A DNA stretch of 64,000 bases from Hymenobacter sp. BRD67 (GCF_013256425.1 NZ_CP053905.1:37479-101478); one strand, 5' to 3'; positions 18,950 to 29,878 are shown, counted from the first letter of the stretch. The notes: generated by a model not told the origin, from the letters alone. Program-made: numbers and translations.

Positions 18950-19507
18950 CTACCGTCGGTCGCGGGTGTAGGGGTGCTCCAGGTACATCATGTGCCGCGC
19001 AGCGCCCAGGCGAACGTGCTGCATGCCGTCCCAGGCCATTTGCAGCTGGGGCAGGGCTTTGTCGGAGGTTGGGGCCGGGTTGTCCTGCGTGAGTGGGACC
19101 AGCGACTTGGCCACCGTCTCACACTCGCCCGCAAAGCCATCCCACTGTTTAGCATCTTCGGGCTTCACTTTTTTCAGGCCCCGCGACTTGGCCACCATGC
19201 GCAGCACGGCGCGGTAGTTTTTCCAAGTGCCCTCGGCCAGCGGGTGCGCTTTGATGCCCGAGCTTAGCTCGCTGCCATACCAGGCACCGACTGCCTGCGT
19301 GTAGGCCCGCGCCGCCACAGCGTCGGCCGGAGCCCCACTAGGAAGCGTCACCAAGCTATCGGCAAAAGCAGTCGCCGCCGACACTTCGGGCAGCGCGGCC
19401 ACTGCCGCAGTTGGTGCGCCGGCCGCAGCCCCAGGAGCCGAAGAATCAACTCCGCCGCAGCCGGCCAGGGCCAGCAGCATTCCTACTGAAAGCAAGGTGG
19501 TTTTCAT
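18950..19507 (-). CDS. lipoprotein within the tra operon, unknown family
   Basis: 185 residues with lipobox LALAGC at residues 12-17, so a lipid-anchored envelope protein. The rest is helical (TWKNYRAVLRMVAKSRGLKKV) with no family recognised. It sits between traG and traI, the place of traH in CTnDOT, and may be a divergent channel or exclusion lipoprotein. Confidence 0.6.
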   Translation of the reverse strand: MKTTLLSVGMLLALAGCGGVDSSAPGAAAGAPTAAVAALPEVSAATAFADSLVTLPSGAPADAVAARAYTQAVGAWYGSELSSGIKAHPLAEGTWKNYRAVLRMVAKSRGLKKVKPEDAKQWDGFAGECETVAKSLVPLTQDNPAPTSDKALPQLQMAWDGMQHVRLGAARHMMYLEHPYTRDRR

Positions 19508-19533
19508 ATTTTCTTCCCTTTTGTTGAAATGGA

Positions 19534-22031
19534 TTATTTGCCTTCGCGCAGTTCCGCCGCCACGAGCTTGATAGCCGTGCGCATATCGCCGGTTTTTTCG
19601 AACTTGTCAAACAGGCGCATTTTTTCCGACTCCTCGGTGGTGTAGGTGATGTATTCCTCTTTGGAAACCTCGATAGAATAGACCTTCGACACGACCCCGC
19701 CCAGCGAGATGAACACCTCGGTGTAGCGCCCGCGCTCGGGCTTGTTGTCGCGGTTGATGGAGAGGATGAGCGCTTTCTCCTTTTCCGTCAGCGAGAGCAG
19801 GCTTTGTATCTGGTCGAACTTCAAGATGAACTTGCGCTGGTCGAGCAGAATCTTGGTGTCGGAGTTGTTGATAATGGCATCCTTCACAATCTCATTGCCA
19901 ATGATGTCATCGATTTCCTGCGTCACCACGATGGCCTCACCGAAGAACTTGCGCACCGTCTTAAAGAGATACTTGATGTAGGCGGCCATGCCAGGCGTAG
20001 TGAGCGCCTTCCAGGCCTCCTCAATCAGAATCATCTTCCGCACCCCCTTGAGCTTGCGCATCTTGGAGATAAAGGTTTCCATGATGATGAGCGTAACCAC
20101 CGGAAAAAGAATCGGATGGTCCTTGATGTTGTCCAGCTCAAAGACGATGAATGGCGACTGGACAAGGTCCAGCTCCTGGGGCGAATTCAGCAGGTAGTCG
20201 TACTCGCCACCCTTGTAGTAAGGCTTTAAGACGTAGAGGAAATTGTCGATGTCAAAATCCTTTTCCCGCACCTTGTCGGCCAGCAGCAGCTCCGAGTAGG
20301 GGCCTTTCACAAATTCGTAGAACGTGTTGAAACTCGCCCGGATAGCCGGGGTTTCTTCCAGCATTACATAGTAGAGGCTGACGGCTGTGGAGAGCGACAC
20401 GTACTCCGACTGCGACACGCTCTCATCATCCTTCTTCCAAAGCGCCTGAAGCAGCGTTTTGATAGACTCCTTCTTCTCCACGTCCAGCTTACCGGACACC
20501 AGAAAAGGGTTAAAGGCAATCGGGTTATCCTCCTCGTAGGTGAAGTACACGCCGCCTTTCAGCTCGCAGAGGCCCTTGTAAGAGTTGCCCGTATCGACCA
20601 GCAGCACGTGCGCGCCCTGCTCGTAATACTGCCGCACCATGTGATTGGTGAAAAACGACTTGCCCGAGCCCGAGGGGCCGAGAATGAATTTGTTGCGGTT
20701 GAAGATGATTTGCTTCTTCATCGGCTCATCCGACAAATCCACCTGCACGGGCTTGCCGCTGAGGCGGTCGGAGAGCTTGATGCCCTTGGTGGCCCCGGTG
20801 CTGCGGTAGTTGGTTTCGGAGGCCCAGAAGCACACCGATTGCTCGATGAAGGTGTAGAAGGTTTCCTCGCTGGGGAAGTCGCCGGCGTTGCCGGGCACCC
20901 CGCCCCAATACAGCGCCGCGATGTCCACGGTGTTCTGCCGCGGCTTGCAGTTCATGGTGTTGAAGGCAGCGTTTACCAGCTTGCGCACTTCGGTCAACTC
21001 GCCCTCGCTTTCCGACCAGGTGAGCACGTTGACGTGCACCCGCGCTGGGCGGCGCTTGTCGGCCACCGCCTCGTTGAGGTACTGCTGATAAAACTCGTGG
21101 TTGATGGAGTTCTGGCGCGAGTAAAGTGAGAGCGAATTGAGCCGGTCCTTCTTCTGCTCGAAGGTTTTGAGCGTTTTCTGGGTGTTGTCCAGAAACACGT
21201 ATTGGTTGAGAATGTGGCTGGTGCCCAGCAGCAGCCCCAGGGGGCCGCGAACGAAATCGGGAAGTCGGTGTACTCGGTGCTCAGCGGCTCGTAGCGAATG
21301 TCCGATTCCACGCCCAGCGGCAAGTCATCGAGGTTGGCCACCGAGAACATATTGCAGAACTGCTGGCCGACTTTCAGCCCGCTGGTCAAATCCAGGTCCA
21401 CTTGCTGGGCCTGGTCGGACAGGTTGAGGGCGAAGTACTTTTCCAGCAGCCCCGCCTTCTCGGCCGTGCCGGCCAGCTCGTCGGAGGTAAGCCGGTGCGA
21501 TTTGATATAGGGCGCATTGGTAGGGCCGACGCTTTCCAGCGTTCGCACGAACTGGCCCACGTTATCGAAGAAGGCTTCCATCACCTTCTTGTCGAGCATG
21601 TCCTTGGGCACGATGTTGCGCCGGGCCAGCAGGCCCGACGTGCTGCCCCAGTTGGGCCGCTCCGACGACATCTTGGTGACGAACAGGTAGCAGAAGTGGT
21701 TGAGGAAGGGTCGCTCGAAGAAATGCCGCTCGTAAGCTGACGAGAGCAGCGTGCGGTCCGCCTCGAAGCCAGGCGCATACTTGTCCTCGACGAACCAGTC
21801 CTGCTTATGCACGGCGCAGTGGTCGGGCAGCAGGCGCACCGCCTTCACGAAGCCCTGCTGAAGCTGGGCGTAGTCTTCCCGCGAGAGTGTGAAAATCTCG
21901 GGCAGCTCCAGCCGGAAGGCCACCGTCACATCGGCGTTCTTCGAGATGAGGCAGTCCTTTTCAATCTTGTAAATCGGCTGCTTCGATTCGAGCGAGGCAG
22001 AGGGTAGGATTTTGCTGCTCATTATCGGCAA
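19534..22031 (-). CDS. traG: TraG, VirB4-like conjugation ATPase, one frame slip
   Basis: About 832 residues. A missing C near 21258 joins STEYTDFP to DFVRGPLGLLLGTSHILNQY. Walker A at GPSGSGKSFFTNHMVRQYY, Walker B at RKMILIEEAWKAL, and an EIDDIIGNEIVKDAIINNS segment near the C-terminus fit the VirB4/TraG family of ATPases that power substrate transfer and pilus assembly. Lies 7 bases after traF. Confidence 0.9.
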
Positions 22032-22038
22032 GGGAATC

Positions 22039-22382
22039 CTAGACCCGGCGCTGGCTAGCGCCGGGGCGGTCCTCGTTTAAGTGTTGGAAGAGGCGACTTT
22101 GCCGATTGGTAATGAGCTTCGGCGCGGAGCGCCGGGCATTGGCTTTCATCAAGCCATGCTCCCCGTATTTGGTATTGAGGGCGAACACGCCCGCCCACAT
22201 GCCCCCGCCCAATACCAGCGTGATGATGACCGTCGCCAGCAGCGGCGTACCAACCAGGTACATCGTCACGAAGGCGACGAAGACCAGGCCGATACCCGCC
22301 ACGAGGTAGTACACGTTGCCCCCAATCAAGCCTGGAATTCCCAGGGCTTGTTGATACCCCGATTGAGGTTATAGCCCGGCAT
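22039..22382 (-). CDS. traF: TraF (DUF4133), small membrane transfer protein, one frame slip
   Basis: About 114 residues: MPGYNLNRGINKPWEFQ, slip near 22335, then IGGNVYYLVAGIGLVFVAFV. Two membrane helices. VirB3-like partner of TraG, the usual TraE-TraF-TraG order. Confidence 0.8.
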
Positions 22383-22394
22383 GATAGCGCAGGC

Positions 22395-22712
22395 CTACAG
22401 GAAGAAGGAGCGCACAACGGTGGCTACTAATACCAAGAAAATCATCGAGCCAAACCACGACACGGCCGTTTTCTGCGTGTCCTGGTCGCCCGCGTTCCAC
22501 TTGCTGTAAACCTTGATGGCCCCGATGAGCCCGAGCACCGCCCCAATGGCATACATGAGCTTGGTGAGCGGGTCGAAGTAGTTGGTAACCTGCGTGGTGG
22601 CATCCTGGATGCCCGCCGTGCCTCCCGCCGAGCCACCCTGCGCGTAGAGTACCTGCGCGCTGAGCATCAGGCCTACTACGGCTAATGACGGGAGAATTTG
22701 TTTCTTATTCAT
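22395..22712 (-). CDS. traE: TraE (DUF4134), VirB2-like membrane protein
   Basis: 105 residues from MNKKQILPSLAVVGLMLS. Signal peptide ending VLYAQ, then two membrane helices (LMYAIGAVLGLIGAIKVY and MIFLVLVATVVRSFF) around the conserved KWNAGDQDTQK loop. Probable pilin-like subunit. Confidence 0.85.
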   Translation of the reverse strand: MNKKQILPSLAVVGLMLSAQVLYAQGGSAGGTAGIQDATTQVTNYFDPLTKLMYAIGAVLGLIGAIKVYSKWNAGDQDTQKTAVSWFGSMIFLVLVATVVRSFFL

Positions 22713-22780
22713 GGGTGGTGGGTAAAGAGAGAATACTGAAAAATAGATAAGCAAACAGGGATAGGTAAATCAACTACTTA

Positions 22781-23696
22781 CTAGGTTTCGGGGCCGAATA
22801 AATCGGCTAATTCATCCGTATTGACGGAGGTGAGCTGCGCGAGCTGTTCAGCCAGGCTGGTATTAGCCAGGGCCACCGGTACGGACGGGTTCTCTCCCGC
22901 CTGCACCAGCGAGATGTAGGCGGCAACTGAATCTGCCTCATACAAATCGTCTTCTTCCAGCGTCGCCACGTCCGAGGGCGAGGCAATGGGCTCGTTGAAG
23001 TCAGCCAGCGGCTCGTAGCTGCCGGCAACTGCCGGCTGGTACGCAGTTGCGTGTTCTACGTCTCCTAAGTCAACATGGGTGTCTTTAGTTTCAATATTTA
23101 TTCCTTCCGAATTGGTTTTATCAATAACAAAGGCTGAGCTTTCCGCCTCGCGCTCAGCTGTTTCATCGGCAGAGTGTTCCGAATGCATTGCGTGAGCCTT
23201 CTCGCGAATTATTGCCGCCAGTGCCTCATTTGGCTGGTCGGCCTGTTCTTCACGGTCGGCATCCAGCGCTACGGCTTCGTCCGTTGCGCCCGCCACCGAC
23301 GAAGCCGCGTCCATCGGCCCCTCGTCGTCGGTGCTGTCATCGCGGCCGGTGGCCGTCGCCGTTGAGTTAGGTAGCTCCCCTCCTACTACCGCCGTCACTG
23401 CCTCGGGCAGATTGTCGGCCGCGCCATCTTCGGGGCCTCTACCGTGGCCCCGGCCGGGTTGGCCGCTGCCTCCGTCGCCGTGGGAGAAGTAGCGAAAGCT
23501 GACTTTGCCCGCACCAGTGCCGGCGGGGCAGCCCCAGCGCGCCCGCGCCTGCGAGCTGGGGGCTGACCACCTTTTTGCCCGTCACTAGCGCGGCCAGTTC
23601 ATCCCGGTAGTACAGAAACCCTACTACGGCATAGTAGAGGGCAAGAAGAACCAGAACAAAAACGATGAATTGGAGCCACGAATATTGACTAAGCAT
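22781..23696 (-). CDS. single-span membrane protein with acidic tail, two frame slips
   Basis: Reconstructed as about 305 residues: MLSQYSWLQFIVFVLVLLAL membrane anchor, Ala/Pro linker (slips near 23535 and 23440), then a strongly acidic tail (RDDSTDDEGPMDAASS, EREAESSAF). Occupies the traC/traD position. No family recognised; conserved size of the N-terminal anchor recalls small TraD-like proteins of these elements. Confidence 0.5.
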
Positions 23697-23720
23697 GTTG
23701 GGGTGGGTTAGTAGGGTATA

Positions 23721-24462
23721 TCAGCGCCGGTTGCCGACGCGCTGGCGCAGCTTCTTTTGAAGCGCTTTTTGCAGCACTTCATCGTGGGCCGTAATGAATT
23801 GTGAGAGGATATTGTGGACCATATCCGGGATGGAAGCCCCCCTCCTACTACCGTTCCGAGTAGCGACAGGTATTCCTGGTGGTCTTCCGTAATGCGAACC
23901 ACCCAGGTTTTTTTATCGGCGGACTTCTCAAAAAGCGAAGCGATGTTGAAGCTCACCGATTCTCCATCCGCCGCAGCTTCTACGGGAGCGGTCGGCTCAG
24001 GGGCAGGTTTAGGGGCAGGTTCTTTTTCCAGCGCGGCGACGGGCGGCGCTTCAGCAGCCGGGGCAGGTGCCGCCGGCTTAGGCTCGGGCGTAGATTTAGC
24101 GACTGGCGTGGCCACTACTTCCGGCGCTGGCGCGGCTGGGGCTGGGACTGGCTCAGGCGTGAGAGCCGCGACTGGCGTAGGCAACGGGGCCACCGGAGCT
24201 GGTGTTTCCGCTATCACGGCAGCGGGCGCTGGCTTAGCAGACGGCGCACTCCCCGCTTTTTCTCCCTCTTGTTCAACCTCCGCCGCTGGCTCAGTCGCGA
24301 CGGGACGGGCGGGGGCGTAGCCGTAGGGGCAACAGGCTGCGGGGCCGGCGCAGCCGGTACCCCTCCCCCATCGAGTAAATCGTTGCTGGTTGCAGCAGCT
24401 TCCAGCATTCTTTGCAGGTCCGCGTCCTTTTCGGCCTGGCTCTTTGCTTTAGGTTTAGCCAT
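23721..24462 (-). CDS. DUF3408 protein (TraB-like), two frame slips
   Basis: About 247 residues. MAKPKAKSQAEKDADLQRML starts it; slips near 24310 and 23838 join a long Pro/Ala linker to KKTWVVRITEDHQEYLSLL and IPDMVHNILSQFITAHDEVL, the DUF3408 domain of traB-type genes that follow traA. May be the DNA-binding partner of ParA/TraA. Confidence 0.65.
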
Positions 24463-24493
24463 TGGTTTTTTTGGATTTCAGAAAGTGGAAGAA

Positions 24494-25323
24494 TTATAGA
24501 ATATCATCTGAGGCATCGGCCGCGTCCGACAAATCGGCTACGGCGGCATCCTCCGTATTCGCCGGCATCTCGATGACCTTGCCCGATGGGGTGACCTCTC
24601 CCGCGCCGAGCACGAGGGTCAGCATTTCCATAATCAGCCGGCCGAGGCCCAGCTTGTCCAGTTCCCGCTCCGGCAGCGAAAACATGGTGGACCGCTTCTC
24701 CTTATAGCTAATCATCAGCTCTACCTTGCTATTGAGCAGCGGCAGGTTCTTTTCCCTTAAAAGCTTGGCTGCCTTATCGTAGGTGGACTTCTTCTCCGAT
24801 TTCACATAGCGGTTCCAGAAGGCGTAGAACCCCAGCAGGTTCGACTCATCCGGGTCGGGCTGGGCTGACTTCAGAAAGCCGTTCAGAATCTGCATGTAGC
24901 CCATTGTGGAGGCAATCGTGCCCAAATCGGCTTCCATCGGCAGGAAGATGTACTGCACCATGCGCAGCAGTTCCGGCAGGCCCACGATGTTGACCGTGCC
25001 CGGCGTATCGACCAGGATAAAGTCGAAGCCCTGCTGCTCCAGCTTGTCAATCGAGTCCACTGCTTTTTCCACGCTGGAAATCACAATCGGGTAAGGTTTA
25101 ATGTCCTGCTTGAGCAAGCGCTTCTGAAACGCCGGGTCGCTGGCCAGCAGCTGCTTGTCGCGGGTGCGGTAGACGTTGACCGTGTTTTGGGGATAGTCAC
25201 AGTCCACGATGGCCACCTTGTAGCCATAGACATAGCACAGGGCCGAGGCTACGTGGACACTGATGGTGGACTTGCCGGCCCCCCCTTCTGGGTGGCAAAG
25301 GCAATTACTACGGGCTCTTTCAT
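24494..25323 (-). CDS. traA: ParA/TraA-type Walker ATPase, one frame slip
   Basis: Start ATG 25323 gives MKEPVVIAFATQKGG; one missing G in the seven-base run 25279-25285 lies inside the deviant Walker A (KGGAGKST). Then VAIVDCDYPQ, FILVDTPGT follow as in ParA/MinD ATPases. About 276 residues, no N-terminal HTH, so type Ib-like. First gene of the tra operon, divergent from the mob genes across a repeat-rich region. Confidence 0.8.
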
Positions 25324-26138
25324 TGGGCAGCGCTTGAATCGATGAGGAGTAAAATTGGTAAATTGTCACTTTGTCACTCGGTAACAAACAGACAAGGTAA
25401 CTCTGTTGCTCGGTAATAAATAGCTTAGGTAACAAAGTAACTAACTTACCTTGTCACAAACTTACTAAATGACGAGGTGCTAAAAGTACACCGCAACAAA
25501 GTAACTAGCGTACTAGGTTACCAGCAGATAATGTTATTTAGTTAGCAAGTAACAAAGTAACAAACAAACAACGCTGCCTGGTAAATATGTGACAAAGCAA
25601 CCTCGTGACCTGGCTTCATGCTGTTTGAGAAGGTATTTGGGAGTTGCAAACGCACAAAGTTATTTTGTGACAAAGTGACCTAATCCTAAAAAAATCTGAA
25701 AGTAGCTTGTTATGAAATAACAAAGTCACCTTGTGACAATGTCATTTGCTCCGCCCTGCTATAAATGCCTTATGAAAGCCTAAATGACAAAGTAACTAAG
25801 TAACACCAGTACTATGCCAGGCAAAACCCCAAAGGGGTTATTCACCACGCCAAAGTGAGGGTATCATAAGAGTAATAAAGTGACAATGTTACAAAGTCAC
25901 CAGGTAACTAGATTAGCTCTAATCCTAGCCCCTTCAACGACTGTACAACGCCCCCGTTCAGCTAGCCCGTTAACGACCAGCAAGCCATGTCATTGTAGCT
26001 ACAAACTGCGTTTGTCGCTTACAATGACACCGCCCGATTCGCAGGCTCATCGGGCTTGGCTTGCTAAAGCGGACGACAAAAAGTAGTCAGAAGCTGATTC
26101 TAGCCGTTAGCTGATAAAGAAAGTAGACTACTGAAAAT
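25324..26138. repeat. iterated GTNACAAAGTNAC repeats, candidate parS/oriT region
   Basis: 815 bases without a convincing gene between divergent traA and mob operons. Copies of GTNACAAAGTNAC or one-mismatch forms at 25365 (inverted), 25429, 25493, 25549, 25589, 25667, 25717, 25733, 25784 and 25888. Each is two GTNAC palindromes 8 bases apart. A hairpin AACCCC-AAA-GGGGTT lies at 25825-25839. Could be partition centromere, transfer origin or operator array. Confidence 0.65.
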
Positions 26139-26459
26139 ATGCCCGATGAATCCACCACTGAGCCGACAGAGACTAACCGGGACGAAGTACTGCGCTTTCG
26201 GGTCACAGCCAGGGAGAAGCAGGATATTGAGGCGAGAAGCAAAGCGGCCGGGTTCAAGAAAACGTCGGATTACCTGCGAACCATTGGCCTGGCGGGGGAG
26301 GTGAAGGAGGTGCTGCCGGCGGAATTGCGGAAGCAGCTGGTAGGCATTGGCACCAACCTAAATCAGATTGCCCGCCGCGTTCAGTCGAGCACCTTGTATG
26401 CGACGGACGAAAAGACGCTGCATCAACTGGTGGCCACCATCCGCCAGTACCTGGTATGA
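26139..26459 (+). CDS. mobilisation relaxosome accessory protein (MobC/RHH type)
   Basis: 106 residues. RFRVTAREKQDIEARSKAAG is a ribbon-helix-helix start and GIGTNLNQIARRVQSS the MobC block. Binds oriT DNA and helps the relaxase. Its stop overlaps the relaxase ATG by 4 bases. Confidence 0.8.
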   Translation: MPDESTTEPTETNRDEVLRFRVTAREKQDIEARSKAAGFKKTSDYLRTIGLAGEVKEVLPAELRKQLVGIGTNLNQIARRVQSSTLYATDEKTLHQLVATIRQYLV

Positions 26460-27307
26460 TAGCAAAGACCACGACGGGGAGTGACTTTGAGGGAGCCCTG
26501 AGCTACGGGGCCGGGCAGCGAAAGGGGAGGGGCAAGGAGCCCGAGGACGCGCCCCTGCTGGTGGTGGCGAACGTTATCTCCGGTAGCCCCAAAGAGATGG
26601 CGCAGGACATGCAGGCGGTGGCCCGGCTGAGCAGGAAAATACAGAAGCCGGTGTGGCATACCGTGCTTTCCTGGAAGGCGGGGGAGGAAGTGACGCAGGC
26701 GCAAAAAGTAGCGGCTGCCCGCCGCTACTGCGAGCTGATTGGTGCCCCTATTGACCGGCACCAGGTAGTCGTCTATGAGCACCGCGACAAGCAGCACGCC
26801 CACGTTCACATCTATATAAACCGGGTGCCAATGGACGCGGGGCCGGCCCTGCGGACGGACAATAATTTTTACCGGCAGCCGGCAATCACGAAGCAAATAA
26901 GTCAGGAGTTGGGGATGCAGCCGCTGCCCGAGCGGCGGCAAAGCGTGGCGGATACCAACCCCATGAGGCAGCAGGCGCGGGAGGTAGTGCGCGAAATTAT
27001 CAAGCAGCTAGTGGCCCAGCCCGAGCGTGCTGGCAAGGAGTGGCTGCAAGCAAAGCTGGAGGAGCGGGGCATCAGCACGCGCTACAAGCACGACAATGGC
27101 GGCGTGTTGCGCGGGGTGAGCTTCGAGTTGAACGGAGTCGCCGTAACCGGGCAGCAGGTGGGCTACAAGGCTACCCAGCTTCGCGAGCTATTTGCCACCA
27201 GCCCGGAGAACGCCCAGCAGCTGCCCATCCTGCCGGCCCCGTCGAGCCCCAGGCAGCAGGAGGAAGAGGAGGGCAAAAAGCAAAAGCCCAAAGGACCACG
27301 CTTATAG
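26456..27307 (+). CDS. mobB: relaxase / mobilisation nuclease (MobP family)
   Basis: 283 residues. Metal-binding HAHVHIYINR (near residue 118) and upstream KPVWHTVLSW are the relaxase motifs; N-terminal Tyr in SYGAGQ is the likely nicking residue. Cuts and carries one strand at oriT. The C-terminus ends in a Gln/Glu/Lys-rich tail. Intact. Confidence 0.85.
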   Translation: MIAKTTTGSDFEGALSYGAGQRKGRGKEPEDAPLLVVANVISGSPKEMAQDMQAVARLSRKIQKPVWHTVLSWKAGEEVTQAQKVAAARRYCELIGAPIDRHQVVVYEHRDKQHAHVHIYINRVPMDAGPALRTDNNFYRQPAITKQISQELGMQPLPERRQSVADTNPMRQQAREVVREIIKQLVAQPERAGKEWLQAKLEERGISTRYKHDNGGVLRGVSFELNGVAVTGQQVGYKATQLRELFATSPENAQQLPILPAPSSPRQQEEEEGKKQKPKGPRL

Positions 27308-27347
27308 AATTGTACTTTATCAATTTAACTTATCCCACCGAAGTATC

Positions 27348-29363
27348 ATGGAAGACGAAAAAGCACTGCGAAAAATCATGGAGTTTATGCGACTCTTTGC
27401 CATCGTGCTGATGGGCGTAAACATCTACTACTACTGCTTCGGCTACTTCCAGTCGATGGGGTGGACGTCGGGCGTCGTTGAGCGCATCATGGCCAGCCTC
27501 ACGAAGAATTCCTTTCTGTTTAAAGCGAGTTGGGTGACCAAAACGCTGGCTGTGGTTTTCCTCGTGCTGAGCTGCCTCGGCACCAGGGGCCGGGCCGACG
27601 AGAAGCTGAAAGGCCGGACGGTGGCCGGCTACGCGCTAATTGGGCTGGGCCTGATTTACGGCTCCGACCTGCTGCGGGCGCTGGAGCTGCCGGCCGGGCT
27701 GGCCACGTTGCTCTACACGGCGCTGCTGGCGGGAGGCTTTTTGCTGCTGCTGAGCGCCGGCACCTGGCTCAGTCGGTTATTCAACAACGACCTGATGAAG
27801 GACATTTTTAACAAGGACAACGAGTCATTTCCCCAGGAGGAGCGCCTGATGGAAAACGAGTACTCGGTGAACCTGCGCACCGAGTACCTGGTGCGCGGCA
27901 AAAAGCATCACGGCTGGCTGAACGTGGTCAATCCCTTCCGCGCCACGATGGTGCTCGGCACCCCCGGCAGCGGCAAGTCCTTCGCGGTCATCAACGAGTT
28001 CATCCGCCAGCACCTGGCCAAAGGGTTCTGCATGTACATCTACGACTACAAGTTTGATGACCTGAGTCTTATCTGCTACAACGAGCTGCTGAAGCACCAG
28101 GATAAGTTTGATAAGCCGGTGGGCTTCTACGTCATCAACTTCGACAACCCACGCAAGAGCCACCGCTGCAACCCACTGCTGCCCGAACTGATGACCGACA
28201 TCGTGGATGCCTACGAAAGCGCCTCCACAATCATGCTCAACCTGAATAAGAGCTGGATTCAGAAGCAGGGGGATTTTTTCGTGGAATCGCCCATCAACTT
28301 CGTGGCGGCCATCATCTGGTTTTTGAAGCTGTTCGAGAAAGGCAAGTACTGCACCTTTCCCCACGTCATTGAGTTTCTGAGCCGCGACTACGAGGAGATT
28401 TTCCCGGTGCTGGCCTCGTACCCCGAGATTGAAAACCTGGTCAAGCCCTTCGTGTCGGCATTCCAGAAAGATGCCATTGAGCAGCTGGAAGGCCAGATTG
28501 CCAGCGCCCGCATTCCGCTGGGACGGCTGGCTTCGCCGCAGCTGTATTGGGTGATGTCGGGCAATGATTTTACGCTGGATATTAACAGCAACGAGGAGCC
28601 CAAGGTATTGTGCGTGGGCAACAACCCCGACCGCCAGGCCATCTACGGGGCCGCGCTGGGCCTCTACAACGCCCGGCTGGTGAAGCTGGTCAACAAGAAG
28701 GGCAAGCGCAAGTCCTCGATTATTATTGACGAACTGCCGACGATTTACTTCAAAGGCTTAGATAACCTGATTGCCACGGCTCGGAGCAACAAGGTGAGCA
28801 CCTGCCTGGGCTTCCAGGACTTCTCGCAGCTAGAGCGTGACTACGGCCAGAAGGAGGCCGAAGTCATCAAGAACACGGTGGGCAACGTGTTCAGCGGGCA
28901 GGTATCGGGCAACAGCGGCAAGTGGCTGAGCGACCGGTTTGGCAAAATATTGCAGCAGCGTCAGAGCCTGAGCATCAACATGCGCGAGACGAGCACCAGC
29001 CTGTCCACCCAGATGGACAGCATGATTCCGGCCAGTACGATTGCCAATTTGACCCAGGGTAATTTTGTGGGGGCCGTGGCCGATAATTTTGGGGAGGAAA
29101 TTGAGCAGAAGGTTTTTCACGCCAAGATTCAGGTGGACGTGAAGGCCGTGACCGCCGAAGCCAAAAACTACCAGCCGATTCCCGATATTACCAGCTTTAT
29201 CAACCCGGCCACCGGCAAGGACGAGGCCGAGGAGATGATACAAGCCAACTTTCGCAGCATCAAAAATGACGTGAAGGAGCTATGCGCCCGCGAGCTGGTG
29301 CGCATCGGCAACGACCCTGACCTGAAACACCTTATCAAGGAAAAAACCGAGAAAGTGAAATGA
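27348..29363 (+). CDS. mobC: type IV coupling protein (TraG/VirD4, YWFCY type)
   Basis: 671 residues from MEDEKALRKIMEFMRLF. N-terminal membrane helices with YYYCFGYF, a YWFCY-like motif; Walker A GTPGSGKSFAVI near 205; IIIDELPTIYF Walker B; a TraM-recognition-like C-terminal part. Brings the relaxase-DNA complex to the channel. Overlaps next gene by 4 bases. Confidence 0.9.
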   Translation: MEDEKALRKIMEFMRLFAIVLMGVNIYYYCFGYFQSMGWTSGVVERIMASLTKNSFLFKASWVTKTLAVVFLVLSCLGTRGRADEKLKGRTVAGYALIGLGLIYGSDLLRALELPAGLATLLYTALLAGGFLLLLSAGTWLSRLFNNDLMKDIFNKDNESFPQEERLMENEYSVNLRTEYLVRGKKHHGWLNVVNPFRATMVLGTPGSGKSFAVINEFIRQHLAKGFCMYIYDYKFDDLSLICYNELLKHQDKFDKPVGFYVINFDNPRKSHRCNPLLPELMTDIVDAYESASTIMLNLNKSWIQKQGDFFVESPINFVAAIIWFLKLFEKGKYCTFPHVIEFLSRDYEEIFPVLASYPEIENLVKPFVSAFQKDAIEQLEGQIASARIPLGRLASPQLYWVMSGNDFTLDINSNEEPKVLCVGNNPDRQAIYGAALGLYNARLVKLVNKKGKRKSSIIIDELPTIYFKGLDNLIATARSNKVSTCLGFQDFSQLERDYGQKEAEVIKNTVGNVFSGQVSGNSGKWLSDRFGKILQQRQSLSINMRETSTSLSTQMDSMIPASTIANLTQGNFVGAVADNFGEEIEQKVFHAKIQVDVKAVTAEAKNYQPIPDITSFINPATGKDEAEEMIQANFRSIKNDVKELCARELVRIGNDPDLKHLIKEKTEKVK

Positions 29364-29827
29364 GAGAGCCGCAGTCCAGCCCCGAAGCGCCCACCCCCAA
29401 TAGCAAGCGAGTAGGTAAGCGCTTGGCCATCATTCGCGAAGAATTGGGTAAGCACTACGGGGAGGCGGACTGGACGCAGGCGGCGGTAGCCAAGCGCATT
29501 GGGCTCACGCAAAATATCGTGTGGCGCATCGAGCAGGGCGAGGGGGGCAAGATTGAGAACTGGCTGAAAGTGATGGGCTTGTATGAGAGCCAGGGCTACA
29601 ACCTGAACTGGGTGCTGACCAAGAACAACGGCCAAGTGAGCAAGCTTCAGCTGGACGAGGTAACCAAGAAGTCGCCCGAGCCCATCCGGGACGCGATTGT
29701 AAGGACGCTGGATAAGCACCTTACCGCCGTGGATGAGAAATTAGATGCCAAACTAACCGAGCTTTCCGAACTGCTGACCACGCATCTGCGTACCCCTAGC
29801 ATCAATATACCCGCGCCGTTTCAATAA
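29360..29827 (+). CDS. XRE-like regulator, 155 aa
   Basis: Helix-turn-helix at residues ~40-75 (TQAAVAKRIGLTQNIVWRIE), then a predicted coiled-coil tail (LDKHLTAVDEKLDAKLTEL). Coupled to the coupling protein gene (ATGA), so it may regulate transfer. Confidence 0.65.
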   Translation: MREPQSSPEAPTPNSKRVGKRLAIIREELGKHYGEADWTQAAVAKRIGLTQNIVWRIEQGEGGKIENWLKVMGLYESQGYNLNWVLTKNNGQVSKLQLDEVTKKSPEPIRDAIVRTLDKHLTAVDEKLDAKLTELSELLTTHLRTPSINIPAPFQ

Positions 29828-29831
29828 CACG

Positions 29832-29878
29832 AAAGCGATAGGCAGGAACCGAGTTGGTTTCTGCCTATCGCTTTTTTT
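29832..29878 (+). terminator. rho-independent terminator
   Basis: AAGCGATAGGCAG pairs with CTGCCTATCGCTT across a short loop, followed by a run of seven Ts. Ends the mob operon. Confidence 0.85.

Noticed and set aside
25365..25900. Possible CRISPR array
   Set aside because: Repeat units are only 13 bases and irregularly spaced, with no cas genes; better read as protein-binding sites.
25880..26086. 68-codon ORF within the repeat region
   Set aside because: Overlaps the last GTNACAAAGTNAC repeat and lacks protein-like character; left as non-coding.
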